A stretch of 64,000 bases of DNA from Parietichytrium sp. I65-24A. Lineage: Eukaryota > Sar > Bigyra > Thraustochytrida > Thraustochytriidae. The notes below the pieces were generated by a model. The model ran no database searches, was not told where the DNA came from, and saw only the letters and a list, made by a program, of their open reading frames with translations. Shown here one piece after another: positions 50,814 through 61,861 of the stretch. The stretch is from assembly GCA_012862575.1 (NCBI GenBank), contig BLSF01000005.1, forward strand, positions 496,001-560,000, given 5' to 3'. Position 1 is the stretch's first letter, and every line of letters starts with the position of its first letter. Both the position numbers and the translations under genes were made by a program.

Positions 50814-50856
50814 CTCCATCCACTCTCTCAACTCTCTCAATCACCCACTGGTCGAG

Positions 50857-51540
50857 CTACCGCTTGAGCCACACGCCGGGCTCAGCACCACGAAACTTCC
50901 AGAGCGGCGGGGACAGCGGCACTGGGAGTTCGTACGCGCGCACGTCCTCTCCTGTAGGCACGACGTGCACGAAGGTCCTCCTCCTGCCGCGCACCTTGAT
51001 CTTGGTGTAGTGCACCACGCCGTCCACCAGCGCGAACACGGTGTGGTCCCTTCCCAGGCCCACGTTCGACCCGGGCTTCCACTTGGTCCCGCGCTGCCTC
51101 ACGATGATGTTGCCCGCGACCACCACTTCCCCGCCAAACTTCTTCACGCCCAGCCGCTTGCCCGGCGAGTCGCGACCGTTCTTCGCGGACCCCTGCGCCT
51201 TCTTGGACGCATGCCGCACGTGCTGCAGCGTCCACGCCGCGGACACTCCCGTCGACCGCGACAACGACGACGACGCGTCCGTCAGCGCCGCGAACGACAG
51301 CGGCGAGGACACGCGCGTACGCACCGAGGACACCGACCACAGACTGCGCGAGGGGGACACGGCGGAGGGGAGCCGGGCCAGAGGGGACACAGGGGTGAGA
51401 GGGGTCAGAGGGCTGCGGATGGGCTGGTGCAAGTGGCGCAGAGAGAGGGACGCGTTGGAGGGACCAGGGTGCGCGGCGAGGACGGGCCGACGCGATAGAA
51501 GGGTCCGCGCAGCGGAGAGGGTGCGCAGGGAAGGCCACAT
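50857..51540 (-). CDS. MRPL27: Mitochondrial large-subunit ribosomal protein bL27m
   Basis: 227 residues. L27 reaches toward the peptidyl-transferase centre of bacterial-type ribosomes. The signature is complete: [20 protein letters not shown], then [27 protein letters not shown] and [12 protein letters not shown]. It is preceded by about 100 residues that start [18 protein letters not shown], a typical mitochondrial presequence (Arg, Ser and Leu-rich, no acidic residues). A C-terminal extension after [13 protein letters not shown], ending in WLKR, is longer than bacterial L27 (about 85 residues). A plastid version is the alternative, but nothing in the window suggests a plastid and the presequence lacks a signal peptide. 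I chose the ATG at 51540 over the one ten codons upstream because of this presequence. The gene is very GC-rich, especially at its 5' end. Confidence 0.92.
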   Translation of the reverse strand: MWPSLRTLSAARTLLSRRPVLAAHPGPSNASLSLRHLHQPIRSPLTPLTPVSPLARLPSAVSPSRSLWSVSSVRTRVSSPLSFAALTDASSSLSRSTGVSAAWTLQHVRHASKKAQGSAKNGRDSPGKRLGVKKFGGEVVVAGNIIVRQRGTKWKPGSNVGLGRDHTVFALVDGVVHYTKIKVRGRRRTFVHVVPTGEDVRAYELPVPLSPPLWKFRGAEPGVWLKR

Positions 51541-52329
51541 TCCTAGTGACTTCAGACTTGTCTCTCTCACTCACTCAATCTCTCTCTCTGTCTCTCTCAC
51601 AACCTCGCCAAATCTCCCAAGTTTTGACCTTTCGACGCTTGGCTTCGAAGAGGTTTGATTAGAGGTTTATATTAGCTGGCGCTATTAACTGGCGAGGACG
51701 ACGCGAGGATGAGCGCGCGTACCCTCTTGCAAAGTACGCTACAAGTCTTATGTCGTCTGCGTAGTCTGCTGAGGCTGGCTAAGGATTGCTTATTGAGTGT
51801 TATGTACGGGCTATGCTAGCTAGACGAATGTTGTTGGAGGGATTGTAAGGCGAGCAGTAACCAGAGCGGAAAAGGCTCAGCGGAGTCAGCAGAGGAGAGA
51901 TGGCTGTGAGCGATTTTGTCTCTGGTTAACGCCTTAGGAGAAATTACTGGGGTGCTATAGTAGAGGCTAGCAGTTGCAGTCTCTGCTGCCTTTGTGGTCA
52001 GTGTGTGGCGAGGGTAACGTGGTAAGGAGAAGCCTAGTAGTTAGCTAGCGTGGTTTGCGTCAATTTCTCTTGATTGATTCTCTTGGGTCAAAAGATCAAT
52101 CATAAGACATTGCCAACATTGCGAACCGAGGAAGAAGACGGAAGAAGAGAGCGCTGTGGTTGCGGGACGAATTGGGCGCTTGGCGAAACAAAACAATCTC
52201 GACGAAAAAGAACTGTAGTAGTAAAAGGAAAGGACGAAAAGTGAATAAATTATGTTGATAGGTCACGAAGTTAGATAGAACATCGATGCAGAATGTAATT
52301 TAGAATTCGAACAATTCGAACCGAACACT
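51541..52329. other. Tandem intergenic spacer
   Basis: About 790 bp between the L27 start and the end of the first lipase gene. A CT tract near 51567-51600 lies in the L27 leader. The rest is AT-richer with no gene seen. Confidence 0.45.
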
Positions 52330-54638
52330 TCACGCACAGTCGAGGACGTCCTCCAAAGCGTCTCGGACGATGTTCGGCATGTGATCGCGCTGATTGATGG
52401 AGAAGAACGTGGTCAATTCAAGGTTAGATTAAAAGGGCGCACAGTTCTACCAAAAGAAAGCAGAAAGCAACTTACGATTCCGGAAGAGCTAATTGTGAAA
52501 ACGCAAATGTCCTCGCGGTCTTCAATCCAGTAAGGCTCGTACGACCTTTGAGAGCGTTTGGGACCCAACCCACAGCAGCGTTTGGACGACAGCGTCTCGA
52601 CTTTTGCGAGATGCACAATGCGCCCGGGGCAAAATGTCTTGACATGGTTTACGCGGGATGCGTTGGCCCCGGCCTCTATTTCTTCCACCCGGCGGATCAT
52701 CTCGTCAATTCTACGAACACCAGCCGTGTCGGGTACTTGGTCAGGCTCATACAGCAGATCCTCGATCGCAAACTTTTTGAATGCGCTCTTGAATGCCGTA
52801 AGCTTGTTCACCTTACTTCTGCGTAGCATATCTAGACACTGCGTCCGCATGAGACGAAGACTTTGCCAGTTTGCGCGTGGCACAATGTCCTTTCCGACGA
52901 ATAGAGTAGTAAAAAAATCCGATACACTGTCAGCTAATTCGCGCGAAAAGATACACCCAGGGGTCGACACGCCGTACCCTTTCAGATTTGGGAATGCTGG
53001 CTTGAGCAGAAGCGACTCGATTGCTGCAATACCGGCGCCGAGGGACTCGCCAATGACAATTAGCTGATACCCGGTGCAATCTGGAAGATCACTGTCGGCT
53101 GCTTGGTGAACAGATGCGCGCTCCCACTCTTCCATCTCGCTTTCCACGGTCTTTGGTGTCTGGTTTGTACCCTTTTGCACCCGCAGAAGCTTATAGAGGA
53201 TTTCCGTCTCTTCGAGAACCGCCCTTATTTTCAAAGCCGCGCTAAGCATCCCAGAGTGTGCGTAGTGCCGCCTTCCATCAAAACCCCAATCCTCACCGGC
53301 TTGGTGAAGGTGCTCGGGCTGAAGACTGGCATCCGTCAAGAAATCTGACAAGGCGAGGCTTCCTCTGAATCCCAAAACGACGTTCTTCTTTTCGTGGTCC
53401 ACAGCAATTGCGTACGCAACCAACTCGTTGGCATACGAAGCAAAGTGGGAAAAAACGAGGTCCTCGCTCCGAATTTCTGACATGGTCACGAAAGCGGTGT
53501 GACTCCACGCGCAGCAGTTGTCGCCCTTGTGGTTTTCTGGTTGCTGCTTGCGAGCTTGCGCGGTGCGAAGCGAGTTCTTCACCAGCTTTGCAGTGCCCGA
53601 AAGCAACTTCTTTTGAAGCAGCGACTTTAAGAGGTGGAGCTTCCAGCTATTGATACTCTCCGAGTACTTGAGCACGCCGTAGAGCTCGTGTATTACCGTC
53701 ATCATGTCGGGGTCGGGGCTGATCCGAGTCGAAGAAGGAAACGTCTCCAATTTGGGCTTGATTGTACCTTTTTTCACCCTTGTTGCGGAACCCCTCGTTC
53801 GCTCTTCCTGTGGCTCATCGTCAACTCGAATACTTAATGTGCTGGTTTCAAGACGGCGGCGCTTGCTCGTCTGGTCGGCCTTTAGCAGAAAGAGAGCAGC
53901 CAAGAGCTCAGTGGGAGTGATCTTCAAGCCCGTGAAAAATGTCGCAAAAACGTCTCCCACCTGTGAATAGGCGAAATCGGTTTCATTGCCTTTGTGAACT
54001 TTATAGCCATAGCAACCGCATGAGGCGACACCAAGGCAGGTGCACCAGCGTTTGCATCTTGTTTGCCATTCCAAGCTCTTGAGCTCGAACTCGTCCAGTC
54101 GCAGGCCTTTCACGTTTGGCTTGTTTCTGTTCAGAAAGAGCCACCAGCACGAACAAAACAACAGGACATCCGCCCAAATCAGAGCGATCGCAACTGCCAC
54201 AAAGTTGAAGAACCTGTCCATGGTCTCTTTGCAGCCAGCAAGCAAGTCGCTGTCTTCCACCCACGTCAACGCTATGTACATTCCAAAGCTGTTCAAGCCG
54301 ATCTCCAGGATGTACAGCAGGATGAGGGCGTACAGTATATACTTCATGCCAGACCGCTTTTCAGGTTCCAAAATAGTCCCGCGAGTTGCCACCCAGTACA
54401 TTGTGGCAAAGGCCAGCGAGGAGGCCCCGGCGAGCGCCATTGATGCCAAGGTGAAGATCTGCAGGGCAAATGCGTTCCCCGCGTCGCACTCGGAGAGCTC
54501 GCCATCGTACGCAAAAACCAGGAACGTTGCATTTGCGCCCAGCCAAAGCACGCGGAAGAAGAGTGTTGCAGCGGCAGGGATAGCGAGATCGTCCGCTGCC
54601 ACCGAAAAACGGAGCCCGAAAAGGCGCAGCGCGAACAT
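52330..54638 (-). CDS. Diacylglycerol-lipase-like class 3 lipase with four membrane segments (paralogue 1), two exons
   Basis: The spliced protein has 740 residues. Exon 1 is 54638..52476 and exon 2 is 52389..52330. About four hydrophobic segments (21-43, 58-83, 100-125, 143-168) come before a class 3 lipase domain (about 370-690), the layout of sn-1 diacylglycerol lipases. The triad is Ser532 in GESLG, Asp584 in KDIVP and His676 in PGRIVHLAKV. HKGDNCCAW and LGFRGSLALSDFLTDA mark the start of the fold and the oxyanion region. Exon 2 adds RDHMPNIVRDALEDV, comparable to the DHFPDLLPIY end of the paralogue at 58026 and to the DH/EH-x-P terminus of DAGLs. Without splicing the end would be unrelated. 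DAGLs release monoacylglycerol and a fatty acid from diacylglycerol at the membrane. The gene is divergent from its paralogue; the unusual GESLG replaces the common GHSLG. Confidence 0.88.
52390..52475 (-). other. Spliceosomal intron (86 bp) in lipase paralogue 1
   Basis: On the minus strand: donor GGAATC|GTAAGTTGC at 52475, branch-like ATCTAACCTTG, pyrimidine-rich run and acceptor ATCAATCAG|CGCGAT with exon 2 from 52389. The phase is 0. The resulting C-terminus resembles that of the paralogue. Confidence 0.85.
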
Positions 54639-55155
54639 GCTTCAGACCCCCCTTCGTGGCTTTCGTGGCAAGCCTGCAAGTACCTGCGTTGAAAATACAG
54701 TGACTTGGGGTTCTGAGCCAAAGTGTGATTGGTAGTCTGAGACCGCCTCGATCTGAGCCGCCCAGGATGGTGCGCTTTACATGCAGGCGCCAAAGGCATA
54801 CGCCTTGGCCTGACCCACTGGCATTGGCTGGCAGACCAAAGCTCCAAACGATCGCGGCGACCGATTGCGCTCCCAATCTCACACAGGGTGTGTACAATCT
54901 TACACTTTTTGTACACGCAGCATTGCTTGCTCCCGCCCACGACCTGCACTAAGTTACCAGCCAACAGTGTTTAGCCACGAAGTGAGAGCGTAAACAAACC
55001 CTATCGGAAGGTGGGGTGAACAGTGTTGCTTGCACTATAGTACGGGTACCCTTACATCCCCCAAGGGTAGTCTGTCATCCCAAAACACTCATGGTCACGG
55101 TGACGGCACGGTGACTTTGCTGCCAGCCGAGCTAGCCGAGCTGCGAGGATCTCGT

Positions 55156-55200
55156 TGCTGAGACATGCTGAGATATGCTGAGACATGCTCTGAGACATGC
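55156..55200. repeat. 10-11 bp tandem repeat, ATGCTGAGAC-type x4
   Basis: Four imperfect copies, with GAGACATGC as the common core. Confidence 0.85.
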
Positions 55201-57460
55201 CATAATGATGCTGAGTCTGCCAAGCGATCTTGTCTTCTCAACTGACGCGAACTGACAATCTTTCGATCGGATTTTCCCTCGATCTCAATCTTACCAATCA
55301 AATACAATCAAATCACCAAGGATGTTCTGCGCTGCACGAGTATTTGGCACTCGGGACACTCGGGACACTCACACTCTGGCCCCATTGGTGCTGAATCGGC
55401 AAGATCGGAAATGCAGCTTGGGATGGATACTACCCGTACGAGTGCTCGAGCATTCGTTTCACTACAGTGTGCTCAAGTGCTGTTAGGTCGTGCACAACGA
55501 GAGGCCATCCACAGGCAGCGCATCTCTGCGCAATCACATACGGCAACGGTTCAAGAAGCTCTTAGTTCCAACGCCAGATCATCCGAAGATATCCGAAGCT
55601 GTCAGCTGTCAGGTGCTGTCAGCGGTCAGCGGTCAGCGGCGGTCAGTGTCGAGTTTGCGCACAACGGGACAGAGCCTCGTGTTGTGAAGAACACTTGCGA
55701 ATTCAACTTCGTGATCCGTCGCGTTTGGCTGTGGCTGTGGCTTTGGCTTTCTTTGTTCCACTCTACTAGAGCAAGCTCACCTATCGAAAACAGTCGCGCT
55801 TGGCTGCCAGTACTGTGTACTACTGACCGTGAGCACCTTAGCTGAGCTCTCCATGCGTGAAACTAATTTCACAAGTTTCATCATCGTCTATGGCCGATCT
55901 TTCGAAGCTCGCTGCTCAGGTTTCGAACCTGAGTACTCAGTTCATTACCCGTGCTGCCCGTGAGTGAGTGCATGCCTTCGAGCTAGTAGGATTCGCATTG
56001 CTGAGAGTCACACTCGCAGTCACAGAGGAACAGTGGACTACGTTCATTTCCCTTGGTCTTTCAATGGGATGGGTGTGCGAGTTCGTTTCTCACTTATAAT
56101 TCTTACATCAGGCTTTCTGATCTTCTGAATTAGGTTTTTGAATTTTTTAAAATAAAGGTTTTGTATTTTTGGCGTCGGATTCGCGATTCGCTGGCAGCCC
56201 AGCCGGCTGATATCATTTTGGAAAATCCGTTCATGCACACAATCACTGGCAAACGGCACAACTCATCCACAACCTTCACCATCTATCTCCATCGGGCGTC
56301 GTCCTTGCTCTACACCCCCTCGGTTAAACATCCTCCCACCAATAAATATCCGACATAGCACTTTCCTATCTGACGGATAAACAATCACTCTCCACTATTC
56401 TGCCGATAAGCCTTTCTAACTCATACATAGGAGACTCGTGAGTGCACACCTGGACGGATCCAATCGTTGCAAAGAGGTGCTAGAGAGCTCTATATGCACA
56501 CTACATGATCCACTATTCGTTCGAGTCGGGACAGTCACAGTGTGGAGAGGTAAGGGCGACTAGCGAAGCCTCTATCTTGGTGGAAGGTCCTACTGAGTAA
56601 CGGTAGTAGACAATAGGTACCACCTAAGCTGTAGTCGGTAATGCATTTGTTGATATTTGTATGAGATGACTAAGAGAGAGAGGAACACACAAAAAAGGTC
56701 GTTCATGAAACGAATTGTGAGAACATCTGCACAACAGCAAGACCAACAACAACGAGGACGGCGATAATCAAACAGTAACAAGGTAAAGAAAGTTGCCACA
56801 AACAAGAAGAAATAACAGATCGAGCACAAAAGCAGCAGATCACTGCCATGAGCCGCTGGTTGACAAGCGAATACTGAGTACCGTGAACTTTGAACTGGTT
56901 TGTTCAATCAAATGAAAGAAAAGAAAATGAAGAGCCTCCGGAGAGGACTGGCTGGACTGGCGTTCATACTGCGTTCATCGTGCCTCTGGCACTTGCATAC
57001 TTGCGTTCATCGCGATCAATGTCTCACCGTGGTGCTAGTACTGTACTTTCGCACGGTTGCGGAATCCGGCGCTCCTGGTCGCTCCTGAACAAAGCCAACT
57101 CACAGTCTAATTCACATGGATGCATCATCGTTGATGTCTGTTTGATCTGTTAGCTTGTTTTTTCGTGTTTTGATTATTGTTTCGTTGTTGATGCGTTGAT
57201 GTTGCGTTGGCTGAACAAGCCAGCCCTCTGCGACAGTGGACGGGGCAGCGAAGCCCAGCGCAGCGTAGCGCTACGCTGGAGGATGTGGAGGATAGGATGT
57301 GGGAGAAGGGAGATCTCGTTAGGTTGTGGCCTATGCACTGGCTGCGAGGGAGGTGAGTGCGACGAAGAAAGCAAGCAAGGAGGAGAGAGGATGTTGGAGG
57401 AAGTAGAGAGAAAGAAAGAGCCCTTATGAGTTGACAGTGATAATGACACCAAGGAAATAG

Positions 57461-57494
57461 AAGGAAGGAAGGAAGGAAGGAAAGAAGGAAGGAG
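57461..57494. repeat. (GGAA)n microsatellite
   Basis: About eight tetranucleotide units with one interruption. Confidence 0.9.
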
Positions 57495-58025
57495 CACAGC
57501 ACGTGAGTAGGGCTCAGACTGGTCGAGAGTGTCCTGAAAGTACTGTAGGACTTGGAGGTTGGTGCGTAGGGTGCAGCGTTCCTCTCGTTTTCGTTAGCGA
57601 GCTTGCCACCGTCTCTGTCTCCGACTCTTAAGTGTATAGTTACAGGCTTGGAAGGTGCGTGCAGGGGTCGGGGGGTGGTAGGTAGGTAGCGAGGGAGTCA
57701 GGCAATGAGGCTCGGCCAACTGACTGCGAGTCACACAGTCCTCTTTAACTTTGGTGTTGGCAGCGTCTGGACCTGGACAGGGCTGTACACTTGCTCGGTG
57801 CGCACGTTTTCGACAGTGCCCCAATCGCTGCGCTCCAGAGCGTGTGTACCGTCGTTCGCTCGGCAGGTCGGTAGGTGGATCGTGGTGAACCCGTCGCGCT
57901 TGGTCTCTCGTCTTTTGTCCCACTGTCAACTGGACAATTGGGCAACTGCTTGCTTTCTCCGGGGAGAGACAGGCACTCACGAGAGCTGCTGTGGAAGCAA
58001 AGGCGAGAGGGGGTTCACAATCAAA

Positions 58026-60254
58026 ATGCCGCGGCTGTATGTGTGTGGGCAAAAGTTCACAGTGGGCAGCGATGACTTCTTCCTTCCGGCCGTGGTCGGG
58101 CTAATCAACAAGGTGGGATTCTCGGCTGTTGCCGCTTTGTTCGCAGTAATGGCGGCCGGGCCGATGCTGGAGGCGTGCTCAGAGGAAAGAACGTTGGAGG
58201 AGGATCTTTTGTTGTACGCTTTTGCGGGAACCTGTGGGCTCTCCCTTATTGGCTTGATGAGCTATGGCTCTATGATGTATGTATCTACTCGTGGTACGCC
58301 AGTTGACGAAGAAAAACGGACTTCGATGCCCGCAATTTTGATCTTCACTTTGGCTCTTTACGTAGTTGAGGTTGGAGCGGCGTCGTTCTTCACCTACTTG
58401 GCTATTACATGGCCAAGCACCGGTTCATGCGAGACGCTCTTGAATCAAAAGTTCATTCTCCTTATCATCGCCACGGTGTGCTTGTGGATAGATGCGGTCA
58501 CCTTTTTCCTTTCGACATTTATGTTTCTTAACAGGTACGATGCAAAGCATGTCCCAGGGCTGCAGTTGGACGACTTTGACAAGAGCTCTATGGAATGGGA
58601 AAACTGCTTTCGCGCATGGTGCCGCATTTTTCGCATCCTCACTTGCAATCTCTTCGGCTTTGTTGCCTCGGGCGACGAGTCTGAGGATGTGTACCGCTCG
58701 GTGGCGGAGGTTTTCAACACGTGGTTTTCTCAGACGGACTTGACGTTAACAGACTTGCTTACTGCATCGATCCTGCTGCGGTTGGACCAGAAGAGCAGGC
58801 AGAGAGCTATGGACCGTTATATGCTGCACCAGTCCCCAGAATCGGAATACATCAAAGGCAAAAAGTCTGTAAAGAAGCAATTCAACGTTTTGAGCGCATC
58901 GGTCCGCGCACTGGACGTTGATCCAGAGGAGCACGATCTCGAAGCTGGCCGGCCGCTCCCTCCCCACGACCCGAAAGAGTCGTATAGAATTTTCAAGGAG
59001 CACTATGACTACCTTCCGTACGTGATCGGCATGTACGGGTGGAAGCTGATGCTCTACTCGCACGCAGTTCGGATGAAGCCATTCACAGGGCTGCGCAAGC
59101 TCATGCACGTCCCAGGGCAGCACATCGATGTTGGCCACGGAGACAATTGGTGCATGTGCAGCAAGCACGCTCTCATGCAGGAAACTGGTATCTCCGCGGA
59201 GCAAATTATCTACGCGAGTTTCGACAGCGTTGCCACCGACAAAAAGAAGTCTATCCAGGTGCCGCATGCAGTTTTTGTGGACCACGACAAGAAGTCGGTT
59301 ATCGTTGCCATGCGCGGAACCTTGTCGCTCCAGGACCTGATGACCGATGCGATGGTGGAGCCAGTTCCTTTGACAGAAACCGGGCGCCTTTGGGGTTTCA
59401 ACGGCGCCAACTTGTATGCGCACGACGGCATGCTCAAGATGGCTCGCCGAATTCGACGCATCTTGGAGAAGAACAAAGTCTTGCACACCATGCTTGGCGT
59501 GCAGCCGAAAACGTTCGAGTACAATGACAACGAGAGCTTGGACGGGTTTGAAGCAATGAATATGGAGCCACATGAGCTACCAAATTGCTCCGGCTACAAT
59601 CTTGTCATTACTGGGCACTCTTTAGGTGCCGCTGCTGCTATGTTGCTGACGCTCATGCTTCGACCGACTTTTGAGAACGCCAAATGCATTGCTTTCGCCG
59701 CCCCTGGAGCGGTAGTGAACTACGAGCTCGCGGAGGCGAGTAAGGCGTGGTGCACAAATGTTTGGCTCGGGAATGACATTGTGCCACACCTCAACTGGCA
59801 GTCGCTCAGCAACATGCGCGTCAAAATCTTCGAAATGCTCTACCGCTGCAAGGTCAGCAAAGCTCGAGTGTTCCGTTCCGCACTTTTTGGTTCCCCGATG
59901 GACGACCTTATGTACGAGAGTTTCGAAGTCCCGGCGACGGAACAGCGACTCAAGTTCAAGGAGAAGATGGACTACTTCAAAGCGAAGCGCAAGTCAAAGA
60001 AGATTGAGCAAATTCCTATGTATGCGCCAGGTATTTTGCTGCATATGGCCAAAGTAGAGACAGTCATGACCCGCAAATGGCTCATCTTCCCTACCAAGAA
60101 GAGAGTGTATGAGCCTTATCTGGTCCACGACCGGAAGGTGATGGAGGACCCAATCATATCGACTCGGTCTCTCTTTGATCACTTTCCTGACCTTCTTCCC
60201 ATTTATATGCACGATATTGTGGAGAGACACAAGGACCACGATGAAACCCTCTGA
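58026..60254 (+). CDS. Diacylglycerol-lipase-like class 3 lipase with four membrane segments (paralogue 2)
   Basis: 742 residues. Hydrophobic segments lie near 20-45, 60-86, 101-128 and 143-168, then a cytosolic linker with the conserved GLQLDDFDKSSMEWENCF (compare GLRLDEFELKSLEWQTRC in the other copy). The class 3 lipase domain has the nucleophile Ser532 in GHSLG, Asp584 in NDIVPHLNWQSL and His673 in PGILLHMAKV. Ser and Asp fall at the same residue numbers as in the divergent paralogue, so the two share length and layout. The C-terminus DHFPDLLPIYMHDIVE matches DAGL ends. The likely reaction is hydrolysis of the sn-1 ester of diacylglycerol at a membrane. An in-frame upstream ATG (57705) would add 107 residues without conservation, so I use the ATG at 58026, which aligns with the start of the paralogue. 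Confidence 0.9.
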   Translation: MPRLYVCGQKFTVGSDDFFLPAVVGLINKVGFSAVAALFAVMAAGPMLEACSEERTLEEDLLLYAFAGTCGLSLIGLMSYGSMMYVSTRGTPVDEEKRTSMPAILIFTLALYVVEVGAASFFTYLAITWPSTGSCETLLNQKFILLIIATVCLWIDAVTFFLSTFMFLNRYDAKHVPGLQLDDFDKSSMEWENCFRAWCRIFRILTCNLFGFVASGDESEDVYRSVAEVFNTWFSQTDLTLTDLLTASILLRLDQKSRQRAMDRYMLHQSPESEYIKGKKSVKKQFNVLSASVRALDVDPEEHDLEAGRPLPPHDPKESYRIFKEHYDYLPYVIGMYGWKLMLYSHAVRMKPFTGLRKLMHVPGQHIDVGHGDNWCMCSKHALMQETGISAEQIIYASFDSVATDKKKSIQVPHAVFVDHDKKSVIVAMRGTLSLQDLMTDAMVEPVPLTETGRLWGFNGANLYAHDGMLKMARRIRRILEKNKVLHTMLGVQPKTFEYNDNESLDGFEAMNMEPHELPNCSGYNLVITGHSLGAAAAMLLTLMLRPTFENAKCIAFAAPGAVVNYELAEASKAWCTNVWLGNDIVPHLNWQSLSNMRVKIFEMLYRCKVSKARVFRSALFGSPMDDLMYESFEVPATEQRLKFKEKMDYFKAKRKSKKIEQIPMYAPGILLHMAKVETVMTRKWLIFPTKKRVYEPYLVHDRKVMEDPIISTRSLFDHFPDLLPIYMHDIVERHKDHDETL

Positions 60255-60736
60255 TCCCGGCCACGAGAAATTACTGTATTAGACAAGTTAGAAATAATGT
60301 TATGTGTTACGTTTTACATTTGAGTTGGTCACGACCATTTGCAATTGCAAAACATCTCAAAAAACAGAAAGCGAAGAAATTGCGCAAATGATGCGTTCGC
60401 GGCGTTTTGCGACCGTCAGAGCACGCAATGCGCGCCAAATGGAAAATTGGACACTCTCGCGTCACTCGCGTCCGTCCGTATTGATGGAGTATTTTGGTTC
60501 TCTACTGTCAAAAACCACCGCCTGCGGAAAGAGATGGAAAGAGCCCAGTTTCGTGAGATCTTTTCTTCTGCTGGTACTGGTACATCAGTCCCGTCTTGAC
60601 CCGGACAGCAGCTCTCTCAGAGCTGCGAATTTTCTTCTTCTTCAAGTTTGCAGACGCAGACGAAGACACAGACACACAACACACAAGCTCCATTCACATC
60701 TTCGCCATTTCGAATCGCTGTCTACGGGCTCGCTCA

Positions 60737-60763
60737 CTGGCGACACTGGCGACACTGGCGACA
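60737..60763. repeat. 9-bp tandem repeat, CTGGCGACA x3
   Basis: Three perfect copies. Confidence 0.92.
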
Positions 60764-61091
60764 ATGTTGGCGCCTTTGGGCTCCTGCATTCGCTGCACTG
60801 CTTCGAACAATTGCTGTGCGTCAGAGTACACACATTTGTATAGAAGTTCGGAGCTACGCTGGCTAAGACACCTTCTCTGCTGGTGCACAAAAAAAAAAGG
60901 TCACTCTCGCCAGGTTAAAGCACGTCTCCGTATCTCCTAATGATGAGCTTTTTATTCGATTGAGAGATGGGCCCCCGGGTTTAAGCAAGATTCCCGGCAT
61001 AAGGATCGAACGCGCTGCGGGGTAGGGTGCGAAGAACGGTTCCCTCTTCCTCAGGGAAGATTTTGTGCCTCGGCGAAATCAGCGACCCAAG

Positions 61092-61118
61092 AATCCAAGC
61101 AATCCAAACAATCCAAAC
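61092..61118. repeat. 9-bp tandem repeat, AATCCAAAC x3
   Basis: Three copies, the first with one change (AATCCAAGC). Confidence 0.92.
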
Positions 61119-61861
61119 AGCTGGCGAGCGAGAGATGGGAGGCGAGCACGGTAGCGAGCAGGTTGAGGACGTTTACGTTTTGCACAGTGTCAGTGGAGGC
61201 AGTGGCTAACGTGATCAAAGAATTCGCAATCACACAGCATCACAGAAATCACAGAGCGACAACTTTTCTTGCTTAAAGAGTCCAACATCGACCAACCAAC
61301 CAACTCACATTCAACTCATCAGCTCGTTTCTTTTGGTTTGATTGAGATTGATTGATTGGGATTGACTGACTGCGAGAAAGAAAGAACAAGAGCAAGAACA
61401 AAAACAAAAACAAACTCTCACGTTCGTTGCCTTGAGTGCTACAAGCCGACGCTAAGTTGGTGACTGTGAGGCGACATTTGGAACTGTGCAGATCGTTCGG
61501 ATGCTGATGTTGGAAAGAGGCGAAGGGAAAAACAAGGGAAAGAAAAAATTGTGATCTTCTCGGCAGACTTCGAACCCCACATGCTGAACTACACTGAACT
61601 CTGTCTGCGTTGTCGTACTCAAGCAAGCAAAACCACGGCAGAGAGCGCAGAGAGAGCAGAGAGGCGATAACTAAGGTGAGATAGTTTCTACTGCTTCCAC
61701 CGTCGACAGCCAGACAGCGAGTTAGACGCCGTGCAGTCTGTCTGCTCGCACAGCCGATTTTGAGTCCAGAAAGTGAGAAAGGTGTAAAGTGTCCCAAAGA
61801 TCGACTTCACCTGCTGCTCGCATTCGCCGCGCTCCTAGCTATAGTAGTTGCGCTCCCGCCC

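Larger units (their letters stand above)
49935..50856. other. Convergent spacer with simple repeats
   Basis: 922 bp. It contains a TTC tract near 50508-50525, a CAATCT 6-bp repeat (50615-50641), a CCTCCG repeat near 50701-50722 and a CGCAAGCA/CACG tract (50763-50813) close to the 3' end of the L27 gene. No gene is seen. Confidence 0.5.
54639..58025. other. Long divergent spacer between lipase paralogues
   Basis: 3.4 kb with no convincing gene. It contains an ATGCTGAGAC-type 10-11 bp repeat (55156-55200), a GCGGTCA repeat near 55619-55643, an AGGTTTCGAACCT palindrome near 55917-55930, GTACTGA-type motifs (55811-55833, 55931-55938, 56868-56882) and a GGAA tract (57461-57494). The last 320 bp before 58026 are open in the frame of the lipase, but composition suggests leader. 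Confidence 0.5.

Noticed and set aside
55917-55930. AGGTTTCGAACCT palindrome resembling a tRNA T-arm
   Set aside because: It is a perfect inverted repeat with a 2-4 base centre and lacks the other tRNA arms.
57705-58025. 107-residue in-frame N-terminal extension of lipase paralogue 2
   Set aside because: It has no counterpart in the paralogue, which starts at the equivalent of 58026, and its composition resembles leader sequence.
60960-61025. Possible minus-strand tRNA (GCGTTCGATCC-like T-arm)
   Set aside because: The flanking bases do not pair as a T-stem and no cloverleaf can be drawn around it.
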